DNA from: Limnothrix sp. RL_2_0
GTDB lineage: Bacteria; Cyanobacteriota; Cyanobacteriia; Cyanobacteriales; MRBY01
Direction: 5' to 3'
Assembly (NCBI GenBank): GCA_012033055.1
Contig: JAAUPR010000018.1
Coordinates: forward strand, 1 to 52,451
Length of the DNA stretch: 52,451 bases
A program made the translations under genes and the position numbers. The notes under the pieces were generated by a model. It worked only from the letters and a program-made list of their open reading frames with translations. It did not search any database and was not told the origin of the DNA. This document shows positions 8,669 through 16,648 of this stretch, piece after piece. The first letter of the stretch is position 1. The number at the start of each line of letters is the position of its first letter.

Positions 8669-9667
8669 ATGCTTTTTAGTGATATTGAAACTAATAGTCA
8701 GGGGTCAGATTTAGCGATGCAAACCGAGGCACAGGGCAAGAAAGCAGCTCGCATTCTATCGGCTCAAGAGTTAGGGATTTTAAACAAAAAGTCTAATGCT
8801 AAAGGCTTGTTGCAATTGGCGGGTCATTTGGCTGTGATGGCGGGGAGTGGATATTTATGGGCAATGAATCTCTCTCATCTGGGCGATCGCCTATACATTG
8901 CGCTACCTGCCTTGGTGATCTATGGCTTTAGTTTTGCAATCATGTTTGCGCCGTTGCACGAAAGCTCCCACCGGACGGCTTTTGCTAATAATCAAGTTAA
9001 TGACGCGGTGGCATGGTTTGCGGGACTTTTATCTTTTTATAACAGTACTTTTTATCGGCTTTATCATAAGTGGCATCACCGCTACACTCAACTTCCCGGT
9101 AAAGATCCTGAACTGGGCGATCGCAAACCCACAAACATCGGTGAATACCTACTGGAAATGAGCGGCATCAATTGGTGGATTGGGAAATTTAAGGGGCATT
9201 TTCGGGTAGCAATGGGCAATTTAACGGACTGTCCTTTTATTCCTGAAGGTTCCCGCGCTAAAGTGATTCGCTCGACTCGGTTACAGCTAGCGGTCTATGG
9301 GGTGGCGATCGCCGTTTCAGTTTATTTTCAGCAGCCATGGTTTTTGTTGTATTGGATGTTGCCCCTCGCCGTCGGTCAGCCTTTCTTGCGCCTGATTATG
9401 TTGGCAGAACACACCAATCGCCCCAATACGGACGATATGCTCACGAATACCCGCACAACCCTTACCCTTGCGCCATTACGCTTCATGGTTTGGAATATGT
9501 CTTTTCATGCCGAACATCATCTCTATGCCTCCATTCCGTTCCATCGGTTAGCGGCTGCCCATGAAAAATTGGGTTCCCACTTTGATTGTGTGGAGAACGG
9601 TTATCTCAAAGTTCATCGCAAAATCGTTGCAAATTTCGGTGCAAATTCTGAAAAGTCAGCGGCATGA
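8669..9667 (+). CDS. Membrane fatty acid desaturase family protein
   Basis: A 332-residue di-iron membrane desaturase. The three histidine boxes are HESSH (97-101), HKWHH (133-137) and HAEHH (280-284), with an extra EH at 247-248. Hydrophobic segments lie near residues 47-67, 76-94 and 205-240. The iron-binding boxes face the cytoplasm in this family. Substrate is uncertain: it does not look like the acyl-lipid DesA/B/C/D enzymes, nor clearly like the carotenoid hydroxylase CrtR. The start could be ATG 8669 or ATG 8717 (MQTEAQGKK); neither has a strong ribosome site. The stop overlaps the start of the next gene by 4 bp (ATGA), so the two are translationally coupled. Confidence 0.82.
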   Translation: MLFSDIETNSQGSDLAMQTEAQGKKAARILSAQELGILNKKSNAKGLLQLAGHLAVMAGSGYLWAMNLSHLGDRLYIALPALVIYGFSFAIMFAPLHESSHRTAFANNQVNDAVAWFAGLLSFYNSTFYRLYHKWHHRYTQLPGKDPELGDRKPTNIGEYLLEMSGINWWIGKFKGHFRVAMGNLTDCPFIPEGSRAKVIRSTRLQLAVYGVAIAVSVYFQQPWFLLYWMLPLAVGQPFLRLIMLAEHTNRPNTDDMLTNTRTTLTLAPLRFMVWNMSFHAEHHLYASIPFHRLAAAHEKLGSHFDCVENGYLKVHRKIVANFGANSEKSAA

Positions 9668-10668
9668 AGACCTTTACGATTCAAAATTTTGAACTGCAAT
9701 GTGGGTCTGTTTTACCGAAAGCGCAACTGGTTTATCAAACCTATGGGGAATTGAGAGGCGATCGCCGCAATGTGATTCTTTATCCCACCTCCTACGGCGC
9801 ACAGCATACCGATATTGAATGGTTAATTCGTGCAGACAGCATCCTCGATCCGAGTAAATGGTTCATCATTATTCCCAATATGTTCGGGAATGGGTTGTCG
9901 AGTTCACCGAGTAATTTTGAGGCTTGTGGTTTAGCAGAACAGGGATTTTGGTTTACCCATCTCGATAATGTCACCGCCCAAGAAAAACTACTGCGGGAAG
10001 TGTTTGGCATTGAGCAACTCGCCCTCGTTTATGGTTGGTCGATGGGGGCGCAACAGGCGTATCACTGGGGTGCAATTTATGGCGATCGCGTGGAGCGCAT
10101 TGCGGCGATTTGTGGCACAGCAAAAACCACCGAACATAATCGAATTTTTCTCGAAAGTTTGCGGTTTGCCCTCACCAGCGATCCCACTTGGAATGGTCAT
10201 GAATTTACAGACATACCGGATCGGGGCTTCCGTACTTTCGCCCGAATTTATGCCAGTTGGGCAGCCTCCCAAGCCTATTATCGCGAAGGTTTGTACTATC
10301 AATTTGGCTATGAATCGCTGGAAGATTATTTATTGCGCGGTTGGGAAGCGGGTTACCGGAAGCGCGATCCGCGTAATTTAATGGCAATGATTGATACTTG
10401 GTTGCGGTGCGACTTGAGCGATAATCCCATTTATCAAAAAGACTATGCCCTTGCAATGAAAGCCATTCAAGCCAAAACCTTGGTAATGCCCAGCACGACG
10501 GATCTTTATTTCACCCCCGATGATTGTGCGCGGGAGGCGGCTATGATTCCCGATGCTGAATATTGCCCAATTCCTTCTATTTGGGGACATCGTGCAGGTA
10601 ATCCCTACCAAAATCCTGAGGATGAACAATTCATTCGCCAAGCAATTAGCAAACTTTTGGCAAGATGA
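9664..10668 (+). CDS. MetX-like alpha/beta hydrolase (homoserine O-acetyltransferase family)
   Basis: A 334-residue alpha/beta-hydrolase of the MetX family. The nucleophile elbow is GWSMGAQQ (Ser126), the likely acid is in STTDLYFTPDD, and the likely base is His in IWGHRAGNP. True MetX enzymes acetylate homoserine and are usually 350-380 residues. This shorter form belongs to the looser group annotated as homoserine acetyltransferase-like hydrolases, so the acyl acceptor is unknown. It overlaps the upstream desaturase by 4 bp, arguing that they act on related substrates. A glutamine-synthetase-like ligase follows 136 bp downstream on the same strand. Confidence 0.78.
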   Translation: MKTFTIQNFELQCGSVLPKAQLVYQTYGELRGDRRNVILYPTSYGAQHTDIEWLIRADSILDPSKWFIIIPNMFGNGLSSSPSNFEACGLAEQGFWFTHLDNVTAQEKLLREVFGIEQLALVYGWSMGAQQAYHWGAIYGDRVERIAAICGTAKTTEHNRIFLESLRFALTSDPTWNGHEFTDIPDRGFRTFARIYASWAASQAYYREGLYYQFGYESLEDYLLRGWEAGYRKRDPRNLMAMIDTWLRCDLSDNPIYQKDYALAMKAIQAKTLVMPSTTDLYFTPDDCAREAAMIPDAEYCPIPSIWGHRAGNPYQNPEDEQFIRQAISKLLAR

Positions 10669-10765
10669 TCTTTTTCCCAAGATCCTCGATTTTTCGGCTA
10701 CGACAACAGATTTTTGTGATTAACCTGAGTAAAAGTCGGGGATCTAAATTCCACAATCCAATTTT

Positions 10766-10793
10766 CAACTAAGTTTAAACAACTAAGTTTAAA
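10766..10793 (+). repeat. 14-bp perfect tandem duplication upstream of the GS-like gene
   Basis: CAACTAAGTTTAAA occurs twice head to tail (10766-10779 and 10780-10793), ending 11 bp before the ATG of the next gene. It lies in the leader or promoter region. It may be slippage or a duplicated binding site. Confidence 0.85.
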
Positions 10794-10804
10794 TATTTAA
10801 AATT

Positions 10805-12112
10805 ATGACCAAGCTTCTATCTGAAATTGCTCGCGAAAAAAATCTCCGCTACTTTTTGATTTCGTTTACGGATTTGTTCGGTGTGCAACGGGCAAAATTA
10901 GTCCCCACTGCGGCGATCGATGGTATGGCAGCAGATGGCGCGGGATTTGCGGGGTTTGCGGCTTGGTTGGATATGACTCCGGCGGATCCGGATATTTTTG
11001 CGATTCCCGATGTGAATAGTCTGTTTCCCTTGCCTTGGCAACCGGAAATTGGTTGGCTGCCTGCCGATCTGTATATGAATGGGGAACCTGTCGCCCAAGC
11101 TCCCCGTTATGTGCTCAAACAGGCTCTCAGTCAAGCGGAAGCCCTTGGTTATCGGGTTAAGACGGGGGTGGAATGCGAATATTTTTTACTGTCGGCGGCG
11201 GGGGATAAGATTTCAGATTTAGGCGATCGCGCCAGTAAACCCTGTTACGACCAACAAGCCTTGATGCGCCGTTTCGATATCATTGCGGAAATTTGTGATG
11301 CGATGCTGGCAATGGGTTGGGGAGCCTATCAGAACGATCACGAAGATGCTAATGGTCAGTTTGAGATGAACTGGACTTATGCTGATGCGTTGGTTACTGC
11401 CGATCGCCATGCGTTTTTTAAATATATGGTGAAGGCGATCGCCGAGAAACATGGATTCCGCGCCACCTTTATGCCAAAACCTTTCCCCCATTTAACAGGA
11501 AACGGTTGCCATACCCATCTTTCGGTGTGGGATCTAGAGGGTAAGACGAATCTCTTTGCCGATCCCGTTGGAGAACTTGGTTTATCGAGCCTTGCCTATC
11601 AATTTATCGGGGGTGTTCTGCATTCTGCGGAGGCTCTTTGCGCTCTGACAAATCCGACGGTGAATTCCTATAAGCGAATCAATGCCCCAGTGACGAGTTC
11701 TGGAGCTACTTGGTCACCCAATACCATCAGCTATACAGGCAACAATCGCACCCATATGATCCGCATTCCGGAGGCGGGTCGGTTTGAATTTCGTCTGGCG
11801 GATGGCTCGGCAAATCCCTATCTTTTACCTGCGGCGTTGATTGCCAGTGGCTTGGATGGCATTACCCAGAAGCGCGATCCGGGACAACGTTATGACAATA
11901 ATGCTTACACTGATCCCTTGCCTTTAGATACGGTAAAACGCTTGCCGACAAATCTGTTAGATGCGCTGCGATGTTTGCAAGAAAATATGATTTTGTCCGC
12001 ATCTTTAGGGGATGAATTTGTGAAGTCCTATATCAAGTTAAAACAACAGCAATGGCATGATTATTCGGCGCATATTAGTGCTTGGGAAACTGACAATACT
12101 TTGGATTGTTAA
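10805..12112 (+). CDS. Type III glutamine synthetase-like (GlnT/GmaS) ligase
   Basis: A 435-residue member of the GlnA superfamily, in the GlnT group that also contains gamma-glutamylmethylamide synthetase (GmaS). It activates a carboxylate such as glutamate with ATP and joins it to ammonia or an amine. Visible sites: metal-binding GVECEYF (Glu123, Glu125), NDHEDANGQFEMNW (about 177-190), GNGCHTHLS (His236), and FEFRLADGSANPY. The N-terminal part has FTDLFGVQRAKLVP, typical of the superfamily. The adenylylation loop of GlnA type I is not evident. It is not the cell's main glutamine synthetase by family. I saw no NtcA-type GTA-N8-TAC site upstream. Whether the amine is ammonia or something else is open. 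Confidence 0.82.
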   Translation: MTKLLSEIAREKNLRYFLISFTDLFGVQRAKLVPTAAIDGMAADGAGFAGFAAWLDMTPADPDIFAIPDVNSLFPLPWQPEIGWLPADLYMNGEPVAQAPRYVLKQALSQAEALGYRVKTGVECEYFLLSAAGDKISDLGDRASKPCYDQQALMRRFDIIAEICDAMLAMGWGAYQNDHEDANGQFEMNWTYADALVTADRHAFFKYMVKAIAEKHGFRATFMPKPFPHLTGNGCHTHLSVWDLEGKTNLFADPVGELGLSSLAYQFIGGVLHSAEALCALTNPTVNSYKRINAPVTSSGATWSPNTISYTGNNRTHMIRIPEAGRFEFRLADGSANPYLLPAALIASGLDGITQKRDPGQRYDNNAYTDPLPLDTVKRLPTNLLDALRCLQENMILSASLGDEFVKSYIKLKQQQWHDYSAHISAWETDNTLDC

Positions 12113-12156
12113 AAGGAAGTGGGAAAGAAAGGGCGATCGCCCCCCACCTTCTCACT
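12113..12156. terminator. Probable terminator between convergent genes
   Basis: GAAGTGGG pairs imperfectly with CCCACCTTC around an inner HIP1-containing palindrome (GGGCGATCGCCC), flanked by A- and T-rich ends. It fills the 44 bp between the GS-like gene and the convergent Uma2 gene, so it could stop transcription both ways. Confidence 0.45.
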
Positions 12157-12723
12157 TTAAACAAAAATCTCTGCAACTTTTAGGCTGAATTCTGGGAAAA
12201 GGGGAGAACTTAGTTCATCTTCAACAAATAAGGTGCAAATGAGTTCTAAACGGGTTTGCGATCGCCGATAAATTTCAACTGTTTTTCGTTGCCAATCGAC
12301 AATCCAATATTCTTTGACCCCGACGCGAGAATAAAGCTTGAGTTTCACTTGGCGATCGCGGGAAATATCCCTAGCAGTTTGAGAAAGCACTTCAATTATT
12401 AATTCGGGAGCCGCAGTAAAATGTCCCGACTCATCAACACTGGTGGCTAACTTTTCATCACTAATCCACACCAAATCAGGGATAACGTTATCTTCTCCGG
12501 CAAAAATCAAACCCGGTGTTGATAAGACTTTCCCTTTTTGATGTGCTGAAGTCCAGTTAGCAAGCGCTTTACACAGGTTTGTAATTGCGTCCTGATGTTT
12601 CCAGTGAGGTGCGCGGGTCACGTAGAGATCTCCATCAATAATTTCGTAGCGATCGCCGTTATCAGGAAAAAATTCTAAATCTGCACTTGTCCAGCGGATT
12701 TTTGTGTCGATGTTGGCAACCAT
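12157..12723 (-). CDS. Uma2 family (DUF820) putative nuclease
   Basis: A 188-residue Uma2/DUF820 protein, a very common cyanobacterial family with a PD-(D/E)XK-like fold. Conserved parts seen: YEIIDGDLYV, VIPDLVWIS (the Asp), ELIIEVLS (the Glu) and the trailing LKLYSRVGVKEYWIVDW. Its role is unknown; genomes often carry dozens of copies, and a second one lies at 49667-50242. No partner gene is evident. Confidence 0.85.
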   Translation of the reverse strand: MVANIDTKIRWTSADLEFFPDNGDRYEIIDGDLYVTRAPHWKHQDAITNLCKALANWTSAHQKGKVLSTPGLIFAGEDNVIPDLVWISDEKLATSVDESGHFTAAPELIIEVLSQTARDISRDRQVKLKLYSRVGVKEYWIVDWQRKTVEIYRRSQTRLELICTLFVEDELSSPLFPEFSLKVAEIFV

Positions 12724-12880
12724 ATGATTTAGCCCTTGGTGAAATTCGGCGTAACTCCATTGTACTAATGCTTTTTGAAATAGAGAGGCGATCGCCCCTT
12801 TGATATCACCCCAAAAGATGAACCATCAATTGTTTATTTGAAATAACCCCAGACCAATAATTGTTCTACTTTTTCAAGCC

Positions 12881-13603
12881 TTAAGACCAAAGCGATCGCC
12901 AGACAAATTGCGGTAACGCTAACATCCGTCGCCAACGGGAAGGCTCTTGACAAAGACGATAAAGCCATTCGAGGTGAAGTTTTTGCCAAATTTTAGGCGC
13001 ACGATTTTTGAGGCCAGCCCAGACATCGAAGCTACCACCAAGGCCGACCCAAGTGCTATCAGGGCAAAGGTGACGGTGCTCTCGGATCCAGAATTCTTGT
13101 TTCGGTACACCTAGGCAACTAAAAATGAGTTGGGGCTGGAGATACGCCAATTTTTCTTCCCACTCTGCGGCAGTTTCTGGGGTGAGGTAGCCATGCTGCG
13201 TAAAGATTTGCAGGTTAGGAAAAGTATGGAGCCAACGTTCTCTGGCGCGATCTGCAACGCCCGGTGCTCCCCCAAAAAAGACCACTTGCCAATCGTGAAT
13301 TGCCGCCTGTTCCAACAAAGATTCAGCTAGCTCAATGCCCGGAAAACGCTTTTGATTTTTGCCTCTGAATTTTAGATAAAACACCACTCCTGCTCCGTCG
13401 GGAATGATCAGATCTGCTTGTTTGATGACTTCGGCGATCGCCGGATCTTTTTCCGTCATCATGGCAATCTCTGCATTGAGCGTCACCACATGGGAACCCT
13501 GCCGATGCTGAATTCGATCTGTCAACCACTGAGTATAGTTGGGATGCAGATGCACTGGAATTTGAAAAACGCGAATGCTGGGTAAAGGTTCAACGGTCAA
13601 CAT
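12881..13603 (-). CDS. WecG/TagA/CpsF family glycosyltransferase
   Basis: A 240-residue GT26 family glycosyltransferase, which transfers a sugar (N-acetylmannosamine type in TagA/WecG) to a lipid-linked acceptor during surface polysaccharide assembly. The signature blocks are present: VVTLNAEIAMM, DLIIPDGAGVVF, FFGGAPGVADRA, LIFSCLGVPKQEFWI (the LGxPKQE motif) and WVGLGGSFDVWAG, ending with the family's PSRWRRM and LPQFVWR. No other polysaccharide genes lie nearby, so it appears solitary. Confidence 0.88.
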   Translation of the reverse strand: MLTVEPLPSIRVFQIPVHLHPNYTQWLTDRIQHRQGSHVVTLNAEIAMMTEKDPAIAEVIKQADLIIPDGAGVVFYLKFRGKNQKRFPGIELAESLLEQAAIHDWQVVFFGGAPGVADRARERWLHTFPNLQIFTQHGYLTPETAAEWEEKLAYLQPQLIFSCLGVPKQEFWIREHRHLCPDSTWVGLGGSFDVWAGLKNRAPKIWQKLHLEWLYRLCQEPSRWRRMLALPQFVWRSLWS

Positions 13604-13760
13604 AGACTAGGGTCAAAAGCTCTACTGGATGGGCATATTGGCATTAACTATAGAACACGCTGTACCCAGTCTTTCCATAGGTTAGGTGAAATTTTTCGTG
13701 AATCTCCCATTGAATCCCACTTTACTCATTTTTTTGTTAACTGGTGGCGATCGCCGAAAT

Positions 13761-14360
13761 CTAATTCGGTAGGGGCTTTTTGTAGGGAAAATAACGATAA
13801 TATTTTGGGCGATTATCAAGGCGTATATGCAACCATGCCACCCCACCCCCAGCGGTATTGAGCCAAATTGGTTCAGTACTTAATCGCTTCTCCATAGCCG
13901 CGCCGACTCGACACCACAGTTCGTGGACTTGCTCCGTTGGTGCATGACGTAGAAATTTTGCTAAATGGGTATAGGCATCAGGCGCACCCGCTGAACAAGG
14001 CACAATCATGTAGGCATCATTGCGGAGGTTGGGAAATTCGGTGATGCCCCCCGGCACATTGGGATCAAAGTAATCTCGAAAGGTTCGTACGTCGGGTTCT
14101 CGGTCTAAATCGGGACTATTGATCAGCACAAATTCAAAGGGGCGATTCCTAAATTGTTGGTTTAAGGGCGGTGTTTCCCAACGAAATGCGGCGAACGGAG
14201 ATTTGGCTAATAGCTCAATAAAATAAGTGCGAAACTGGGAATCCTCTTGCCAAGCCCATAAAATTTCACTGTAGGCCACTGGCTGGGCATGTAAAAAAAT
14301 CTGATACTTTGTTTGGCGATCGCCGAGTTTTTTCGTTGTTACTGACCACATAAAATCCAA
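13761..14360 (-). CDS. Conserved protein (DUF6940-like)
   Basis: A 199-residue soluble protein with no signal peptide or membrane segment. I think it belongs to the DUF6940 family, based on the FRWETPPL, RTFRDYFDP, NLRNDAYMIVPC, HLAKFLRHAP and GGGVAWLHIRLDNRPKYYR blocks, but this is from memory. Function unknown. The start lies 4 bp after the stop of the YgjP-like metalloprotease gene, so the two are probably one transcript. Confidence 0.65.
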   Translation of the reverse strand: MDFMWSVTTKKLGDRQTKYQIFLHAQPVAYSEILWAWQEDSQFRTYFIELLAKSPFAAFRWETPPLNQQFRNRPFEFVLINSPDLDREPDVRTFRDYFDPNVPGGITEFPNLRNDAYMIVPCSAGAPDAYTHLAKFLRHAPTEQVHELWCRVGAAMEKRLSTEPIWLNTAGGGVAWLHIRLDNRPKYYRYFPYKKPLPN

Positions 14361-14364
14361 TTAT

Positions 14365-15114
14365 TTAACGACGTAATAATTCTGGTTCGAGCTGTCGTAA
14401 TATCTGTTTGCGATGCTGCCAATCCGGCAGACAATCCGTTACCAAGCGCCAAAATTTTTTGCTGTGGTTCATCTCCCGAAAATGGCACAGCTCATGGACA
14501 ATCACATAATCGATACAGACTAGGGGCGCGCGCATCAGGGCGAGGTTGAGATTAATATTACCCCGGCTACTACAACTCCCCCAACGGGTTTTCATTAAAC
14601 GAATGCGGATGGGAATCGGCTGGTGATCGAGCTGGAGAATCGGCTGGCTGTGGTTGACCCATTGTGCCAAACATTCCCGAAATAGTGCTTTGGCCCGCGT
14701 CCGATACCAACGGTGCATGAGGGTTTGCATCAACTCAATGTCTTGGGGATTCGGCACAGTAATCTGAAACTGTTCATTGTGGAGCTGGATATGGGGGCGA
14801 TCGCCGACAGTGATCATGAGGGGATAGGCATGACCGAGATAATAATGATTTTCCCCCGTGACCCAGCGATAGGGCGGTGGCGGTGAGGGTTGTTGCTGGA
14901 TTTCCGCGAGATTGGTCGTGATCCAGTCGTGGCGATCGCGGAGCAGGTCTTCAATATCTTTAATTTTGGCGCGTTTAGGGGCACGGACAATGATGCTCAA
15001 ATCTGGGCGTAGCTGAATCGCAAAAGTTCGGCGAGCACTCCGTTTCAGCACATAAGGTTGAGCCGTGCCATTCAACAAAAAACGACGGTGTTCTTCAGTA
15101 ATCTTGGGCATCAC
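14365..15114 (-). CDS. YgjP-like (DUF45) zinc metallopeptidase
   Basis: A 249-residue protein with the zinc motif HELCH (207-211) and a third histidine ligand in REMNHSKKFW (His217), typical of the YgjP/DUF45 (M48-like) family. The block MKTRWGSCSSRGNINLNLALM before it is also characteristic. No signal peptide, so cytoplasmic. Family members include the partner subunit of some type I restriction systems and many solitary proteins of unknown role. Nothing here suggests a restriction cluster. The DUF6940-like gene follows after 4 bp. Confidence 0.85.
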   Translation of the reverse strand: MMPKITEEHRRFLLNGTAQPYVLKRSARRTFAIQLRPDLSIIVRAPKRAKIKDIEDLLRDRHDWITTNLAEIQQQPSPPPPYRWVTGENHYYLGHAYPLMITVGDRPHIQLHNEQFQITVPNPQDIELMQTLMHRWYRTRAKALFRECLAQWVNHSQPILQLDHQPIPIRIRLMKTRWGSCSSRGNINLNLALMRAPLVCIDYVIVHELCHFREMNHSKKFWRLVTDCLPDWQHRKQILRQLEPELLRR

Positions 15115-15174
15115 ACCAACAACAAACAGGTCTTACGCATCACAATAGCGGCGATCGCCATCACCATTGCAATT

Positions 15175-16533
15175 TTATAAATGCAGCGGCAAATAAATAT
15201 GAAACTCAGTGCCCTCACCCGGCGTGGAAACACATTCCAACTTCCCCCGATGTTTTTCCACAATAATCTGGCGACTAATCGACAGCCCCAAACCAGTCCC
15301 CCGTCCTATCGATTTCATAGTAAAAAAAGGTTCAAATATTTGCTCCCGATCCGCAGGCGAAATCCCTAAAGCATTATCAGCAATAGTAATTTTTATCCAT
15401 CCCTCAGAAATTTGCTCAGTGATAATGACAATTTGATTAGCCAGATCCTGAACCTCCTGATAACTCTTCTGCTGATTATGTTCCTCTAAAGCATCAATGG
15501 CATTGTCCAAAATATTCATAAATACTTGGCATAGAGAACCTAAATGACAACGAAACCGAGGGATCTCACCATATTTTTTGACCAGTTCAATTTTTGGACG
15601 TTTCTCAGTCGGCCTCAGGCGATGTTTCAAAATTAAAACAGTACTGTCAATACCAACATGAATATTAATAGGTTGCTCCAGCTTTTCGTCAATATGCGAC
15701 AACTTGCCTAACGAAGAAACAATGGAACGGATACGACTACTGCCCGTATGCATCGATGCGACGATACTCAATAAATCCTCTTGGACAAAATCCAGATCAA
15801 TTTCTTGTTCTCGCGCTTTAATAATATCTTCGTGAGGGCCAAGATCCACCGCTTTGTACAGTTCAATCAAACCTAAAAGATCTTGGGTATAGCTTTCAAC
15901 ATGCTCTAAATTCCCAAAAATAAAATTAACGGGATTATTGATTTCATGGACTAATCCAGTCATCAATTGACCTAAGGCAGACATTTTTTCTTGCTGAACT
16001 AATTGTGTCTGAAATGCCTTTAGTTTTTCAAGGCTTTCTGAGAGTTGAACCGTTCTTTGATTAACTTGTATTTCTAATTCTTCGGTGTACTGGGTTAAAA
16101 GTTTATTTTTTGCTGCTAGGGTTTTAGTGAGGTCTTGAATCTGTAGGTGAACTTTAAGGCGGGCAAAAAGCTCGTCTTGTTGAATCGGCTTTGTGATGTA
16201 GTCAACGGCACCCATTTGAAACCCTTTGACTTTATCTTCAGGGTTATTGAGGGCGGTCATAAAAATGATCGGAATGTTCTGGGTGGCTTTATCTTGTTTG
16301 AGAAGTTGACAGGTTTCAAAGCCATCAATACCGGGCATCAAAACATCGAGCAAAATAATGTGGGGTTTTGCATATCGAGCACGGCGAATTGCACTTTCTC
16401 CGTCTTGGGCGACGAGCACAGTTTCATATTTGGTTTCCAAAAAATCCACGACTACGCCAAGGTTTCGTGGGTTGTCATCGACGACAAGGATGGTGAATTG
16501 TTCAAGGGGGGAGAGTGTCGCGCTCGGAAACAT
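15175..16533 (-). CDS. Response regulator-histidine kinase hybrid
   Basis: A 452-residue protein with an N-terminal receiver (VVDDNPRN; phospho-acceptor Asp63 in LLDVLMPG; Lys115 in ITKPIQ), a coiled coil (about 125-185), a phosphotransfer region with His196 in GLVHEINNPVNF, and an ATPase domain with N-box NILDNAIDAL and G-box GRGTGLGLSISRQI. It has no membrane segment, so it is a soluble kinase whose activity is probably set by phosphorylation of its own receiver. The larger hybrid kinase upstream (16649-19132) is the likely upstream partner; the gap is 115 bp. Confidence 0.9.
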   Translation of the reverse strand: MFPSATLSPLEQFTILVVDDNPRNLGVVVDFLETKYETVLVAQDGESAIRRARYAKPHIILLDVLMPGIDGFETCQLLKQDKATQNIPIIFMTALNNPEDKVKGFQMGAVDYITKPIQQDELFARLKVHLQIQDLTKTLAAKNKLLTQYTEELEIQVNQRTVQLSESLEKLKAFQTQLVQQEKMSALGQLMTGLVHEINNPVNFIFGNLEHVESYTQDLLGLIELYKAVDLGPHEDIIKAREQEIDLDFVQEDLLSIVASMHTGSSRIRSIVSSLGKLSHIDEKLEQPINIHVGIDSTVLILKHRLRPTEKRPKIELVKKYGEIPRFRCHLGSLCQVFMNILDNAIDALEEHNQQKSYQEVQDLANQIVIITEQISEGWIKITIADNALGISPADREQIFEPFFTMKSIGRGTGLGLSISRQIIVEKHRGKLECVSTPGEGTEFHIYLPLHL

Positions 16534-16648
16534 TTACAAAATATAGAATAAATAAACAGGGATTTCATACTAAAACTTAGGGGCGATCGCCGCCATTTCT
16601 TGTATTGGGGGTACTAATCATAATTTGGGCGATCACTCACTTTTCGGG

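Noticed and set aside
8669-9667. Desaturase as carotenoid hydroxylase CrtR
   Set aside because: The histidine boxes and flanking sequence do not match what I recall of CrtR; left as unspecific desaturase.
9968-10381. Plus-strand and antisense ORFs inside the MetX-like gene
   Set aside because: They are out-of-frame shadows of a clear hydrolase with intact catalytic motifs.
10669-10804. NtcA binding site (GTA-N8-TAC) upstream of the GS-like gene
   Set aside because: I searched the interval and found no match with that spacing.
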